Shown: positions 1 through 9,700 of the stretch, piece by piece | Layout: every line of letters starts with the position of its first letter | Numbering within the stretch: the stretch's first letter is position 1 | NCBI RefSeq assembly: GCF_001746295.1 | Contig: NZ_MJAH01000001.1 | Span: 169,883 to 233,882, forward strand | Length of the DNA: 64,000 bases | DNA from: Streptomyces sp. LUP47B | Lineage (GTDB): Bacteria > Actinomycetota > Actinomycetes > Streptomycetales > Streptomycetaceae | Direction of reading: 5' to 3' | Notes under the pieces: generated by a model | What the model saw: only the letters and a program-made list of their open reading frames with translations | Databases searched by the model: none | What the model was told of the DNA's origin: nothing | Made by a program: the position numbers and the translations under genes

Positions 1-1184
1 TGCTCGGCGTAAAGGCGGCTGCCGGGGCTGACCGCCTCGGGCTCCACCCACAGGCCGAAGTCCATACCCAGAAAGCGGACGTCGTCGACGAACCGGCCGA
101 AGCCGTCCGGGAACGCCGCCGGGTCGGGGTGCCAGTCGCCGAGTCCTGCGGTGTCGTCGCTGCGCCCGGTGAACCAGCCGTCGTCCACGACGAAGAGCTC
201 GGTCCCGATGTCGGCGGCCGCCTTGGCCAGTTCGAGCTGTCCGGCCGCCTCGACGTCGAAGCCGGTGGCCTCCCAGGAGTTGTAGAGCACCTTGCGGGGG
301 CGGTGCAGCCGCGCGCCGGACAGCCGGCGTTCGTAGCGGTGCCAGACACGGGAGAGGCCGTCGAGTCCGCTGGGGCTGAAGGCGCACGCGAGACGGGGTG
401 TCACGAGGGTTTCACCGGGGGCGAGCAGGACCGCGCCCTCGTGCGGGACGCGCCCGGCGCGCACGCGCACGCTGCCGCCCGGTTCGGCCTCCGCCGTGAT
501 GTGCCAGTTGCCCGGCCACTCCAAGGCGATGCCGTACGTGGGGGTGATGTCGCCGTCGGACAGCGCCCCGTCCTGAATGGCCATCCAGGGGGCGTACGCG
601 TGTCCGGGCGCACCCTGCCTGCTGCCCATGGTGAACGTGCCACGCTCCAGCTGGAGTTGGGTGCGCGTGAACTCCTGCGACCACTGTCCGGCGAGGTAGG
701 TGAGCCGGGCTCCGGAGGTGATGGGCACGTTGACGGCGCCCGAGTCGAACCGCTCCAGGCGCAGTTCGCCGTCGCCGGTGCAGGTCAGCTCGGTCCAGCG
801 CAAGATGACGTCGGTGCAGGGCACGGCGGCGTAGCACAGCGTGGTCCGCAGTCCGGTGGCGTTGTCGGTGAACGTCAGTCGCAGTCCGTCCGCGTTCTGT
901 TCGGCACCGTCGAACTCCCACCACACGCCGCGGTCCTCCCCCGGGCGTGCCGCCACCAGCTCGGCACCGGTGAACGGCCTCAGTCCGTACGGCAGGTACT
1001 CGGCGGGGGCGGCGTCGGCGGGTGTGATGAAGTGGGTGCGATGCGACCAGTCCAGGGCAGAGGGGCCGTCCTCGACGCCGAGTGGGCCCCAGGCGTCGAG
1101 TTCGGCCCACGGTCCGTCCGGGGACAGACGCACGGTGTAGCTCGTGTGCTCCGTGCGGAGCGTCCAGCGTTCGTAGGAGGTCAC
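1..1184 (-). CDS. GH36 alpha-galactosidase, C-terminal part outside window
   Basis: Partial gene running off the left edge; about 394 codons are visible from a GTG start. That GTG overlaps the TGA of the upstream permease (GTGA), so the two are translationally coupled. The visible part holds the N-terminal beta-sandwich region and the start of the catalytic barrel. Near the edge it carries the GH36 signature: LYNSWEATGFDVE, then LFVVDDGWF, then LGDWHPDPAAFPDG, then FGLWVEPE. Family knowledge: GH36 enzymes remove terminal alpha-galactosyl residues with retention; the nucleophile and acid/base lie beyond the edge. There is no signal peptide, so it probably acts in the cytoplasm on oligosaccharides brought in by the importer encoded just upstream. 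Substrate (melibiose or raffinose type) is inferred. Confidence 0.9.
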   Translation of the reverse strand, partial: MTSYERWTLRTEHTSYTVRLSPDGPWAELDAWGPLGVEDGPSALDWSHRTHFITPADAAPAEYLPYGLRPFTGAELVAARPGEDRGVWWEFDGAEQNADGLRLTFTDNATGLRTTLCYAAVPCTDVILRWTELTCTGDGELRLERFDSGAVNVPITSGARLTYLAGQWSQEFTRTQLQLERGTFTMGSRQGAPGHAYAPWMAIQDGALSDGDITPTYGIALEWPGNWHITAEAEPGGSVRVRAGRVPHEGAVLLAPGETLVTPRLACAFSPSGLDGLSRVWHRYERRLSGARLHRPRKVLYNSWEATGFDVEAAGQLELAKAAADIGTELFVVDDGWFTGRSDDTAGLGDWHPDPAAFPDGFGRFVDDVRFLGMDFGLWVEPEAVSPGSRLYAE

Positions 1185-2029
1185 TTCACCGCTCCCAGGT
1201 TGAGGCCGGCCACGAAGTGCCGCTGGAAGCGCAGGAAGACGGCGACCGTGGGTGCGGCGGCGATGACCGAACCGGCCGCGATCACGTTCCACATCGACAC
1301 GTACTGTCCCTGAAGTCCGATGAGGGCGGCGGTGATGGGCATCTTGGTGTCGCTGCGCAGGACGGTGATGGCCCAGAGCAGGTCGTTGAAGATCCAGGTG
1401 AAGGACAGGGCGCTGAGTGCGGCCAGTGCGGGGCGGGTCAGGGGGAGGATGATCCGCCAGAAGATCTGCCAGGGGCCGGCCCCGTCGACGACCGCGGCCT
1501 GCTGGATCTCCGCTGGGATGGACCGCATGAAGCCGTGCAGGACGAAGACGTAGAAGCCGACGCCGAAGCCGATCTGCACGCCGATCAGCGCGGGAAGGGT
1601 GTCGTAGACGCCCATCAGCTCGCTGAGTCTGGACACCGGGATGAGCAGGATCTGCGGGGGCAGCAGGTTGCCGCCGAGCATGAGCAGCAGCAGGCTGCGG
1701 CGCAGCGGCATCTCGTAGCGGCTGAGGGCGAACGCGGCCATCGCGGCGAGCGCCAGGGTGATCAGCACGCACGGAATGGTGACGAGCAGGCTGTTGATGA
1801 GGGCTCGCTGCTGGCCGCCGTCGACCCAGGCCTGTCGGAAGTTGGCGAGGGTGAAGGAGTGCGGGAGGCTGCCGAGTCCGTTGGCGGCGATGTCGTCGAA
1901 GGAGCGCAGGCTGGTGACCAGGACCAGGAGGATCGGCAGCAGCCAGAGCAGGGACAGCAGTCCGGCGCTGAGGTGGAATCCGGCGGTCGCGGCTCGTCTG
2001 CGCTTCAGCGCGGTCGAGTGGGCGGACAT
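1181..2029 (-). CDS. carbohydrate ABC transporter permease, MalG type
   Basis: Inner-membrane permease of a sugar importer, 282 aa, with six predicted hydrophobic segments. The inner-membrane EAA loop is visible as QQAAVVDGAGPWQIFWRIILP, which couples to the ATPase. The start is chosen at the ATG (MSAHSTALKRRR) that overlaps the TGA of the MalF-type permease; longer upstream reading lies inside that gene and is not used. It is third in a binding protein, MalF, MalG, GH36 order. No ATPase gene is in the operon; in Streptomyces a shared MsiK-type ATPase often serves such importers (inference). Confidence 0.92.
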   Translation of the reverse strand: MSAHSTALKRRRAATAGFHLSAGLLSLLWLLPILLVLVTSLRSFDDIAANGLGSLPHSFTLANFRQAWVDGGQQRALINSLLVTIPCVLITLALAAMAAFALSRYEMPLRRSLLLLMLGGNLLPPQILLIPVSRLSELMGVYDTLPALIGVQIGFGVGFYVFVLHGFMRSIPAEIQQAAVVDGAGPWQIFWRIILPLTRPALAALSALSFTWIFNDLLWAITVLRSDTKMPITAALIGLQGQYVSMWNVIAAGSVIAAAPTVAVFLRFQRHFVAGLNLGAVK

Positions 2030-2961
2030 CAGTCGGCCTCCCGGAACGCGCGGACGAGGTAGGAGCAGATGACGCCGAAGGCCAGCACGAAGATGACGAC
2101 GGCGAGGGCGGAGCCGTAGCCCAGGCGCAGTGACTGGAACGCGGTGGAGTACATGTAGGTGCTCAGCAGCTCGGAGGAGTGGTAGGGGCCGCCGCGGGTC
2201 AGCGACCACACGACGTCGAAGGAGCGCAGCGAGTCGATGACGATGACGGACAGAACGACCGCGTTGACACTGCTCAGTTGGGGCAGCGTGACGTGGCGGA
2301 AGCGCTGCCAGGCGCTCGCGCCGTCGACCTTGGCGGCTTCGTGGAGCGCCGGGTCGATGCCCTTGAGGCCGGCCAGGTACAGGACCATGACGTAGCCGAT
2401 CTGGCGCCACAGGGCGGGCACGATCACCGCGTACAGGGCGGTGTCCTGGTCGGCGAGCCAGGCGTGGCGCAGGCTGCCGAGACCGATGGAGCCGAGGACC
2501 TGGTTGAGGACGCCGTCCGGCTGGTAGATCGCCTGCCAGACCAGGGCGGTGGCGACCAGCGAGAAGACGACGGGCAGGAACAGCGCGGCCCGGTAGAAGC
2601 CCACGCCCCGCCGCTCCGCCTGGAGGAGGAGGGCGGCGGCCAGGCCGAGGAGCGCCGAGAGCCCGCCGAAGAGCACCAGCCACAGGACGGTGTCGATGGC
2701 CGCGGTCCGGAAGACCTCGTCGTGCACCATCTCGCGGAAGTTGCCGAGTCCGACGAACTGGGGCGCCGAGACACCGTCCCACTTGGTGAGGGCCAGGTAG
2801 AAGCCCTGCAGGGCTGGCCAGAACACCCACACGGACTCGGCGAGCAGCGGTATGAGGACGAAGGCGAGGACGAGCGGCGGGGTGCGGCGGCCGGGCCGCC
2901 GGCCGCGCCCGCCGCCGGGCGCGACGGCCGGCGTCTTGCGCGTGGGGGTGAGCACTGCCAC
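2029..2961 (-). CDS. carbohydrate ABC transporter permease, MalF type
   Basis: First permease of the importer, 310 aa. After a basic, proline-rich N-terminus it has hydrophobic segments beginning LVLAFVLIPLLAESVWVFWP and a PALHEAAKVDGASAWQRF segment, the conserved EAA loop. It starts one base after the binding-protein gene stops and overlaps the next permease by ATGA. Pairs with the MalG-type permease to form the membrane channel. Substrate is inferred as an alpha-galactoside from the two flanking alpha-galactosidases. Confidence 0.92.
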   Translation of the reverse strand: MAVLTPTRKTPAVAPGGGRGRRPGRRTPPLVLAFVLIPLLAESVWVFWPALQGFYLALTKWDGVSAPQFVGLGNFREMVHDEVFRTAAIDTVLWLVLFGGLSALLGLAAALLLQAERRGVGFYRAALFLPVVFSLVATALVWQAIYQPDGVLNQVLGSIGLGSLRHAWLADQDTALYAVIVPALWRQIGYVMVLYLAGLKGIDPALHEAAKVDGASAWQRFRHVTLPQLSSVNAVVLSVIVIDSLRSFDVVWSLTRGGPYHSSELLSTYMYSTAFQSLRLGYGSALAVVIFVLAFGVICSYLVRAFREAD

Positions 2962-2962
2962 C

Positions 2963-4252
2963 TCAAGCGTTCCAGATCTTCTGGGCGTCGCGCTGCCAGT
3001 CGGTGAGGATCGAGCCGATCGACTTGGGCTTGGCGATGAACTTAGTCAGCGCGGTGTCGGCGGTGGGCTGGAGCGCGTCGCTGGAGTCGCGGTTGAAGAA
3101 CTGGGTGATCTCGACGGCCGAGTCGACGTGCTCACGGCCCTTCTTCACCAGCGCGGTCCCGGCGTCCTTCGCGTCGGGGTTGCAGGGCAGGACCGTTCCG
3201 GAGGAGCCCTTGATGTAGATTTCCTGCGCCTCGGCGGTGGCGAGGTAGCGCATCAGGTCGTAGACCTGCTCGCGGCGGCCGGTGCGCGCGCTGGCGAAGT
3301 AGCCGTCGACGGGGGCCTCTTCGGCGAGCGGGACCTTGGAGTCGATGACGGGGAAGCGGAAGAAGTCGATGTCGTCCAGGGCGTTCTTGGGTGCCGCGTC
3401 GGCGAAGAAGGTGCCGATGAGCATCATGCCGGTGCGGCCGTTGAGCAGGGCGGTCGTGGCGTCCTGGAAGGCGATGGCGGTGCCGTTGGGGTCGAAGTAC
3501 GGCAGCACCTCCTGCCAGCGGTCGAAGACCTTGCGTACCTCGGGGTCGTCGAACCGGTGCTTCCCTGCGAGGAGTTCGCGGTGGTACGCGGCGCCGTTGA
3601 TCCGGATGTCGAGGTAGTCGAACCAGGCGGAAGCCACCCAGGGGGTGTTGCCGCCGGCACCGAGGCCGATCGGGGCGACCCCCTTGCTCTTGAGCTTGTC
3701 GCACAGGTCGAGGAACTCGTCCCAGCTCTTGGGCTCCTTGACACCCCACTTGGCGAAGTGGGACTTCCGGTAGAACATGCCCCACCAGTAGGAGGTGGCG
3801 GGTACGAAGACCTTCTTGCCGGAGGTCGCGGTGCACAGGCGGTTCTGCGCCTTGGAGTAGCGCTTGAGGTCGGGCGAGGAGTTCCACACGTCGTCGAGGT
3901 CGAGCAGCAGGTTCTTCCTGGCGTAGGCATCCGCCACCGAGCCGGGGTACCAGGTGAGGACGTCCGGCGGGTTGGCCGAGGTGAGGTATGTCGGCAGCTG
4001 GGTGCGGAAGGTCTCGGCGGCGACGGTGTTGAGGCTGAGGTGCTCGGACCCCTTCTTGGCGTAGGCGGCGGCCAGGTCCTCCATGGCGGCCTTGGCCTGC
4101 GGCGCCGAGAGGTTCGACTGGAGGGTCACCGCGCCCTTCGAGGAGGACTTGCTGGTGGAGGTGGAGGTGACACAGCCGCTGAGCAGGGCCGCCGTACCGG
4201 TGGCACCGAGTCCGGCGAGGAAACGCCGGCGGCTCGTCTGATGGTTCGTCAT
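2963..4252 (-). CDS. extracellular solute-binding lipoprotein of sugar ABC importer
   Basis: 429-aa substrate-binding protein. The N-terminus has a twin-arginine motif (SRRRFLAG) followed by a lipobox LLSGC, so it is probably exported folded by Tat and lipid-anchored on the outer face of the membrane. The body is a family-1 binding protein (DVLTWYPGS, GYFASARTG and a C-terminal WQRDAQKIWNA). A GGGAG ribosome site lies six bases before the ATG. It is the first transporter gene of the operon, 112 bp after the GH27 gene, and delivers sugar to the two permeases downstream. Confidence 0.92.
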   Translation of the reverse strand: MTNHQTSRRRFLAGLGATGTAALLSGCVTSTSTSKSSSKGAVTLQSNLSAPQAKAAMEDLAAAYAKKGSEHLSLNTVAAETFRTQLPTYLTSANPPDVLTWYPGSVADAYARKNLLLDLDDVWNSSPDLKRYSKAQNRLCTATSGKKVFVPATSYWWGMFYRKSHFAKWGVKEPKSWDEFLDLCDKLKSKGVAPIGLGAGGNTPWVASAWFDYLDIRINGAAYHRELLAGKHRFDDPEVRKVFDRWQEVLPYFDPNGTAIAFQDATTALLNGRTGMMLIGTFFADAAPKNALDDIDFFRFPVIDSKVPLAEEAPVDGYFASARTGRREQVYDLMRYLATAEAQEIYIKGSSGTVLPCNPDAKDAGTALVKKGREHVDSAVEITQFFNRDSSDALQPTADTALTKFIAKPKSIGSILTDWQRDAQKIWNA

Positions 4253-4330
4253 GAAACGCTCCCGGGGGATTCACGCGACGGGACCGTGCGGCCGGAGCCC
4301 CGTGGCCCGTCGCGGCGAATCAAGGTTCGT

Positions 4331-4346
4331 GTGGTGCTCGCACCAC
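4331..4346 (-). terminator. short hairpin between GH27 gene and importer genes
   Basis: GTGGTG and CACCAC form a 6-bp stem with a 4-base loop in the 112-bp gap between the GH27 stop and the binding-protein start. There is no T-run. It could be a partial terminator or a processing/stability element that separates expression of the secreted enzyme from the importer. Weak evidence. Confidence 0.3.
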
Positions 4347-4364
4347 GTCGAGATCAATGACTGG

Positions 4365-6506
4365 TTACTTGAACTGGGTGCGGTGGACGGTGCCGTCGAG
4401 CCCCCGGTAGACCGCGTCCACCGTGCCGTCCGGGCCTGCGGCGACGCCGAGCGAACCCTCGAAGGCGGCGCTCGGGAACTCCTCGTGCTTGCTCCAGCCC
4501 TGCCAAGAACCGGAGCTGTACCGCTGCTGCCAGAGCGTGTAGTCACCTGCGCGGACGTAGAGCAGCACGCTGTCGCCGGAGGCGACGAGGGTGGGGCTGC
4601 CGCTGACCGTGCCGCCGACGGAGGTCCAGTCGGACCACTCGCCGGTCGCGGTGCGGCTGCGGGTCCAGATGTCGTCGGCTGCGGAGCGCACGGCGACGTG
4701 GACGCGGCCCTCGGAATCGACGGCCGCCGAGGGCCTGCCGTACGCCGGGTGACTGCCGGGCGTACCGAGCGAGGTCCAGCCGGTGGTGGCCCCACGCTGT
4801 ACGATCCGCCCGTCGGCGTCGGTGGCGAACAGCGTCCAGTGCGCGGGGTCGTCGAAGGCGACGCTCGGGGCGTCGGCGACCTTGCCGCCCAGGCTCTGCC
4901 AGCCGCCCCAGCGGCCGCCGGTGAACGCGCGCCGGTAGACGCGGGAGTCGGCGCCGCGGACGAAGACGTCGATCCGGCCGCCGGCCGAGGCGTAGGCGGC
5001 GGGCTGGCCGAGGACACCGCCGCTGACCGGGCGGCCCAGGTCGCGGACGCGGCTACCCGTACCGTCGGAGGTCTGCTGGAGCAGGGTGCCGCGCGGACCA
5101 CGCACGAAGGTGTCCAGCGCCGAACCGGTGCGGACGGCAGCCGGGCTTGCGGTGGCGGGCAGGCCGAGCTTCGTGCCGGGCAACGCGTCGTCACCGGTGA
5201 GCTCGAGGAACGCCGTGCCGTGTGCGGGAACCGTGACCGTGTACGACCCGGTGTGCGTGCCCTGGTCGGCGCGTGCGCGCAGGTCGCGGACCTCGACCCG
5301 GCCGCCGAGGGCGACGTCGGAGAATTTGACGGTTCGCTCGGCTGCCTGGTCGGAGCGGTTGAGCAGGACGACCGCCCGGCGGCCGTGCCCGGAGAGAACC
5401 TTGCTGTAGACGTCGCCGGTGGGGTCCGTGGCGACGCGAACGCCCTGGATACCGAGGCGGTCCTGGTCCACGCCGATGATCTCCGGGTTGCGCAGGGTGG
5501 CCAGCATCGACGGAGAGAGGGTGCGCGGGTCGGAGCCGAGGATCAGCGGGGAACCCATCTCCGCCCACATGACGAGTTGGGTGGTGGACTCCTCCTCGGT
5601 CAGCTCCAGGTTCCCGTCCGCCATGCGACGGGTCGGGATCAGGTAGTCGGGGTCGTTGTAGTGGCCGGGTCCCTGCGCCTCGGGGTGCCAGGCGTTGGCG
5701 TCCATGTTGCGCAGGACGTTGGGCCACTGGCCGGGGCTCGGGGTGCCCCAGGCGATGTCGGTGCCGGTGCGCCAGGAGTCGGCGATCGTCGGGGCGTAGA
5801 CGTAGGTGTTGTGCGCGTCCTGCTCGGGGCTGTGCGGCAGGCCCCAGTCGTCGGTGAGCGGGTTGCACAGGTTGAGCAGCATCCGGCGGCCGGACTTGGC
5901 GACCGCGTCGCTGAACTCCTTGAACGCCGGCCCGGGATCGAGCTTCGCGCCGATCCCGCACAGGAAGTCGACCTTGATGGCGTCGACCTTCCACCCGGCG
6001 AACTGCTGGGCGTCCTGCTCGTAGTACCCGCGGCTGCCGAGGCCGCAGCTCTTGCCGCCGTCGTAGGTGCCGGCGTCGGTGTAGATGCCGGCCCGCAGGC
6101 CGCGCTTGTGCAGGTAGTTCACCAGGGAAGGGATGCCTGAGGGGAACCGCTCGGGGTTCGCCACCAGGTGGCCCTGGTCGTCGCGCGGGTTATCGGCCTG
6201 CCAGCCGCCGTCCAGCCACACGATGTCGTAGCCGGCATCCCGCAGACCGCTGCTGACCAGCTTGTCCGCGACCGAGCGCACCTCCTTCTCGGTGGGGGCG
6301 CCGAGGCCGTAGTAGGTGTTCCAGCCCATGTAGGGCGTGGGTGCGAGACCGCTGTCGTAGTAGTCGGGCGCACCCTGGTCCACGGCCTGGACGGCGTGGG
6401 CGGAGGGCGTCACGGTGGCGGCCAGGGCCACCGCGATGGCAGTGGCGAGCGTGGTCCGGGCGAACCGGACGGGTCGGTGATCGCGTACGGGCGGACGTGA
6501 AGTCAC
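4365..6506 (-). CDS. secreted GH27 alpha-galactosidase with C-terminal propeller lectin domain
   Basis: About 713 aa. A signal peptide (FARTTLATAIAVALAATVTPSAHA) precedes a GH27 barrel: TPYMGWNTYYG, IVWLDGGWQ, DAIKVDFLCG with the probable nucleophile Asp near residue 180, and GHYNDPDYL holding the probable acid/base Asp. A beta-rich domain follows, then about 250 residues of repeated W-rich blades (DVFVRGADSRVYRR, WGGWQSLGG, WTRSRTATGEWSDW, LWQQRYSSGSWQGW) resembling PLL-type sugar-binding propellers. I chose the GTG at 6506 because GGGAG lies six bases before it; an ATG two codons upstream has no spacing to that site. It probably releases galactose from polymers outside the cell and heads the leftward operon. 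Confidence 0.9.
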   Translation of the reverse strand: MTSRPPVRDHRPVRFARTTLATAIAVALAATVTPSAHAVQAVDQGAPDYYDSGLAPTPYMGWNTYYGLGAPTEKEVRSVADKLVSSGLRDAGYDIVWLDGGWQADNPRDDQGHLVANPERFPSGIPSLVNYLHKRGLRAGIYTDAGTYDGGKSCGLGSRGYYEQDAQQFAGWKVDAIKVDFLCGIGAKLDPGPAFKEFSDAVAKSGRRMLLNLCNPLTDDWGLPHSPEQDAHNTYVYAPTIADSWRTGTDIAWGTPSPGQWPNVLRNMDANAWHPEAQGPGHYNDPDYLIPTRRMADGNLELTEEESTTQLVMWAEMGSPLILGSDPRTLSPSMLATLRNPEIIGVDQDRLGIQGVRVATDPTGDVYSKVLSGHGRRAVVLLNRSDQAAERTVKFSDVALGGRVEVRDLRARADQGTHTGSYTVTVPAHGTAFLELTGDDALPGTKLGLPATASPAAVRTGSALDTFVRGPRGTLLQQTSDGTGSRVRDLGRPVSGGVLGQPAAYASAGGRIDVFVRGADSRVYRRAFTGGRWGGWQSLGGKVADAPSVAFDDPAHWTLFATDADGRIVQRGATTGWTSLGTPGSHPAYGRPSAAVDSEGRVHVAVRSAADDIWTRSRTATGEWSDWTSVGGTVSGSPTLVASGDSVLLYVRAGDYTLWQQRYSSGSWQGWSKHEEFPSAAFEGSLGVAAGPDGTVDAVYRGLDGTVHRTQFK

Positions 6507-6662
6507 GTGCATCTCCCAGAGGTTGGGAAGCAGGAGGTGTGACGCGGGCCGCGCTGGATCCGGAGCCTGCGGCGTCACGGCGACGACTGTGACGCCCGGC
6601 CGAAAGCATGTCAATATTTATTCCTAATTTAAGAGAAACAGAGCTGAAGTGCGCCCGACATC

Positions 6663-6691
6663 TTGACAGCCCGGTCGCGCGGCGGCAGTGT
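6663..6691 (+). promoter_or_regulatory. probable promoter of the GH2 gene
   Basis: TTGACA (6663-6668), a 17-base spacer and CAGTGT (6686-6691) form a good sigma-70-type (HrdB-like) promoter facing the GH2 gene. The two CAACGTTG boxes start at once after the -10 element, so a bound repressor would block initiation. Confidence 0.55.
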
Positions 6692-6693
6692 TC

Positions 6694-6725
6694 GGCAACG
6701 TTGTCAACCCGCTGGCAACGTTGTC
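6694..6725. promoter_or_regulatory. two tandem LacI-type operator boxes
   Basis: Two copies of GGCAACGTTGTC lie at 6694-6705 and 6714-6725, centres 20 bp apart (two helical turns, same face). The core CAACGTTG is a perfect palindrome with a central CG, as is usual for LacI-family operators. They sit between the divergent GH27/importer operon and the GH2 gene and could control both. No LacI-family gene is in this window, so the regulator would lie further left or elsewhere. Confidence 0.6.
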
Positions 6726-6784
6726 ATCCATCCCGGTCGACCCACCTCACCCTTCCTCGGTCTTGCCTGATCGGAGCCTTGTTC

Positions 6785-9700
6785 ATGTCGAATCAGTCCT
6801 CCGCACTGCCCCGGCGTGCCGTGCTTTCGGCAGGCTCCACCCTGCTGGCCGGATTCGGGCTCGGCATGGGCCCCCTCGCCTCCGCCGCCACGGCCGAAAC
6901 CGGCCACCCCGACCGGGGCGCTTCCCCGGCCGAACTCGCCGCGTACCGACCGGTTTCGGTGTCCTCGACCGACTACGCCCCGACACCCGCCGAGTTCGCC
7001 GTGGACGACCTCGCGGTACGCGGGGTCCGGGGCAGTGGCTGGCGGGCCGCCGACGGCGACCCCCAGTGGATCAAGGTGGACCTCCAGGCCCTGTGCGAAG
7101 TCTCCTCCGTGCGGCTGGTGTTCGAGGCCAACTCGGACGATCCACCGTTCAAGGAATCTCCCACCGGCAGCCCCCGCGACAACACCACCGGGCAGGAGAT
7201 CCTGTCCAGTTGCGCCGTGGCCTTCGTCATCGAGACCTCCCGTGACGACAAGTCCTGGACGGCGGTGTACCGCACCGATTCCGGCAAGGGCGGCGAGATC
7301 GACGTCCCGCTGCCCGAGCTGGTCACCGCACGCTGGGTGCGCATGACGGTCACCAAGCGCTCCAACACCAACCCGCTCGGCCTCAACGGCCTCCAGGTCT
7401 ACGGCGCCTGCCGCACCCGCCGCCCGGAGGTCACCGGCTGGACGGACTGGGGTGTGCGCGAGCGGCACCCCCAGCCGCTGAAGGTGGCCGCCGACGGCAC
7501 GGTCCCGCTGGAGTCCGGCTGGGACCTGACGATGGACGACCGGGCCGATGCCGACGGTGCCGCTCTGTCGCGGACGGAGCACGACACGAGTCGCTGGCTT
7601 CCGGCGACCGTCCCCGGCACCGTGCTGACCTCGCTGGTGGACCAGGACCGGCTGCCCGACCCGGTGGCCGGGTTCGACAACCTGCACGCGCCCGAGGCCC
7701 TGTCCCGGCACTCCTGGTGGTACCGGCGTGAGTTCACCCTGCCCAAGGGCCTGCGGACCGGCTCGGGGCGGCACATCTGGCTGGAGTTCGACGGCGTCAA
7801 CCACACGGCCGAGGTCTGGTTCAACGGCACCAGGATCGGCGCCTTCACCAACCCGTTCTCCCGTGCCTCCTACGACGTCACGAGACTGCTGTCCTCCGAC
7901 GGCCAGGCGCTCGCGGTGAAGATCACGCCGATGCCGTTCCCCGGCAGCCCCACCGACAAGGGCCCGGCAGGCCTCGCGTTCGTGGACGCGGGCGCCAACA
8001 TGATGAACCGCAACTCGCCCACCTACCTGGCCTCCTCGGGCTGGGACTGGATGCCGGCGGTGCGCGACCGCGCGGCCGGCATCTGGAACCACGTCCGGCT
8101 GCGCTCCACCGGCGCCGCCGTCATCGGCGACCCGCGCGTCGACACGCTTCTGCCCGATCTGCCCGACACCGGCACGGCGGAGGTGACCGTGGTCGTCCCG
8201 GTGCGCAACGCCGACAGTGCCGACAAGCGCGTCACCGTCACCGCCGCGTTCGGCCGCGTCGAGGTCACCCGGACCGTGACGGTGCCCGGCGGCAAGAGCA
8301 CGGACGTCACCTTCTCCCCCGCCGACTTCCCGCAACTACGCCTGCGCGACCCCGAGCTGTGGTGGCCCAACGGCTACGGCGAGCCGAACCTGCACGACCT
8401 CACGCTGACCGCTTCCGCGGACGGCCGGGAGAGCGACCGCCGCACCACCCGCTTCGGCATACGCCAGTTCGGCTACGAGTACGGCGCGGTGCCGATGACG
8501 TTCCGGTGGAGCAGCGACATCTCCGCCCAGACCGTGGACTTCACGCGCCAGAAGGCTCGGTACGTGCGCATCCTGTGCCACACCCGCGCCACTCAGTGGG
8601 GCTCCTCGATGTGGACCCTGTCGGTCCTGAACAGCTCCACCCCCGGCGACGATCTGGCCCTCGGCAAGACGGCGTCCGCGTCGTCCTCCGACGACCCCTC
8701 ACGCGCGGCAAACAACGTCACTGACGGCAACGGCGACACCCGCTGGTCGTCGTCCTTCGAGGACGAGCAATGGGTTCAGGTCGACCTCGGCTCCCCCATC
8801 TCCTTCGACCGGATCGCCATCGACTGGGAGCAGGCATACGCCAAGACCTACACCGTGCAGGTCTCCGACGACGGCTCCGTCTGGACCGACGTGCGCGACG
8901 TCGACAACGGCGCCGCGCCGCTGCCCTTCAACACCTCGGGCGCGGCGAGCATGCAGAATGTCGAATTCGATGCGGTCACCGCGCGCTACATGCGTGTGTT
9001 CTGCCGGACCCGCGCCACCGGCTGGGGCTTCTCGATGTGGGACCTGGCCGTCGTGGACAGCACCAGACCCGGCACCAACCTGGCGCTGCGCAAGACCGCC
9101 ACCGCGTCCTCCGAGGGCGAGGGAACGGTCGCCGGCAATGCGGTCGACGGCGACATCAACACCCGCTGGACCTCCCTCTACGAGGACGACAGCTGGATCC
9201 AGTTCGACCTCGGCGCACCGGAGCGCTTCGACCGCGTGGCCATCACCTGGGAGCAGGCGTACGCACGGACCTACACCATCCAGATCTCCGACAACGGCAC
9301 CGACTGGAAGGACGTCAAGTCGGTCGACAACTCCATCGCGCCACTGAAGATCAGCGTCAACGGCGTGCGGGTCTTCTGCCGGGGCGGCAACTGGGGCTGG
9401 GACGAACTGCTGCGCCGGATGCCGGCCGAGCGCATGGACACGGCGGTGCGCATGCACCGCGACATGAACTTCACCATGATCCGCAACTGGGTCGGCAGCT
9501 CCAACCGCGAGGAGTTCTACGCCAGTTGTGATCAGCACGGCCTGCTGGTGTGGAACGACTTCCCCAACGCCTGGGCGATGGACCCGCCGGACCACGACGC
9601 GTTCAACAGCACCGCGCGGGACGTGGTGCTGCGCTACCGCATCCACCCCAGCGTCGTCGTGTGGTGCGGGGCCAACGAAGGCAACCCGCCCGCCGCGATC

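Noticed and set aside
129..1313. Long plus-strand open frame opposite the GH36 gene
   Set aside because: High-GC shadow; the minus strand carries clear GH36 motifs and the plus product has none.
1082..4360. Long plus-strand open frames opposite the importer genes
   Set aside because: Low-complexity Gly/Glu/Val-rich translations without domains; the minus strand encodes a complete importer.
8560..9340. Direct DNA repeats in the GH2 gene as a mobile element
   Set aside because: They are in frame and encode duplicated F5/8C modules; no terminal repeats or transposase.
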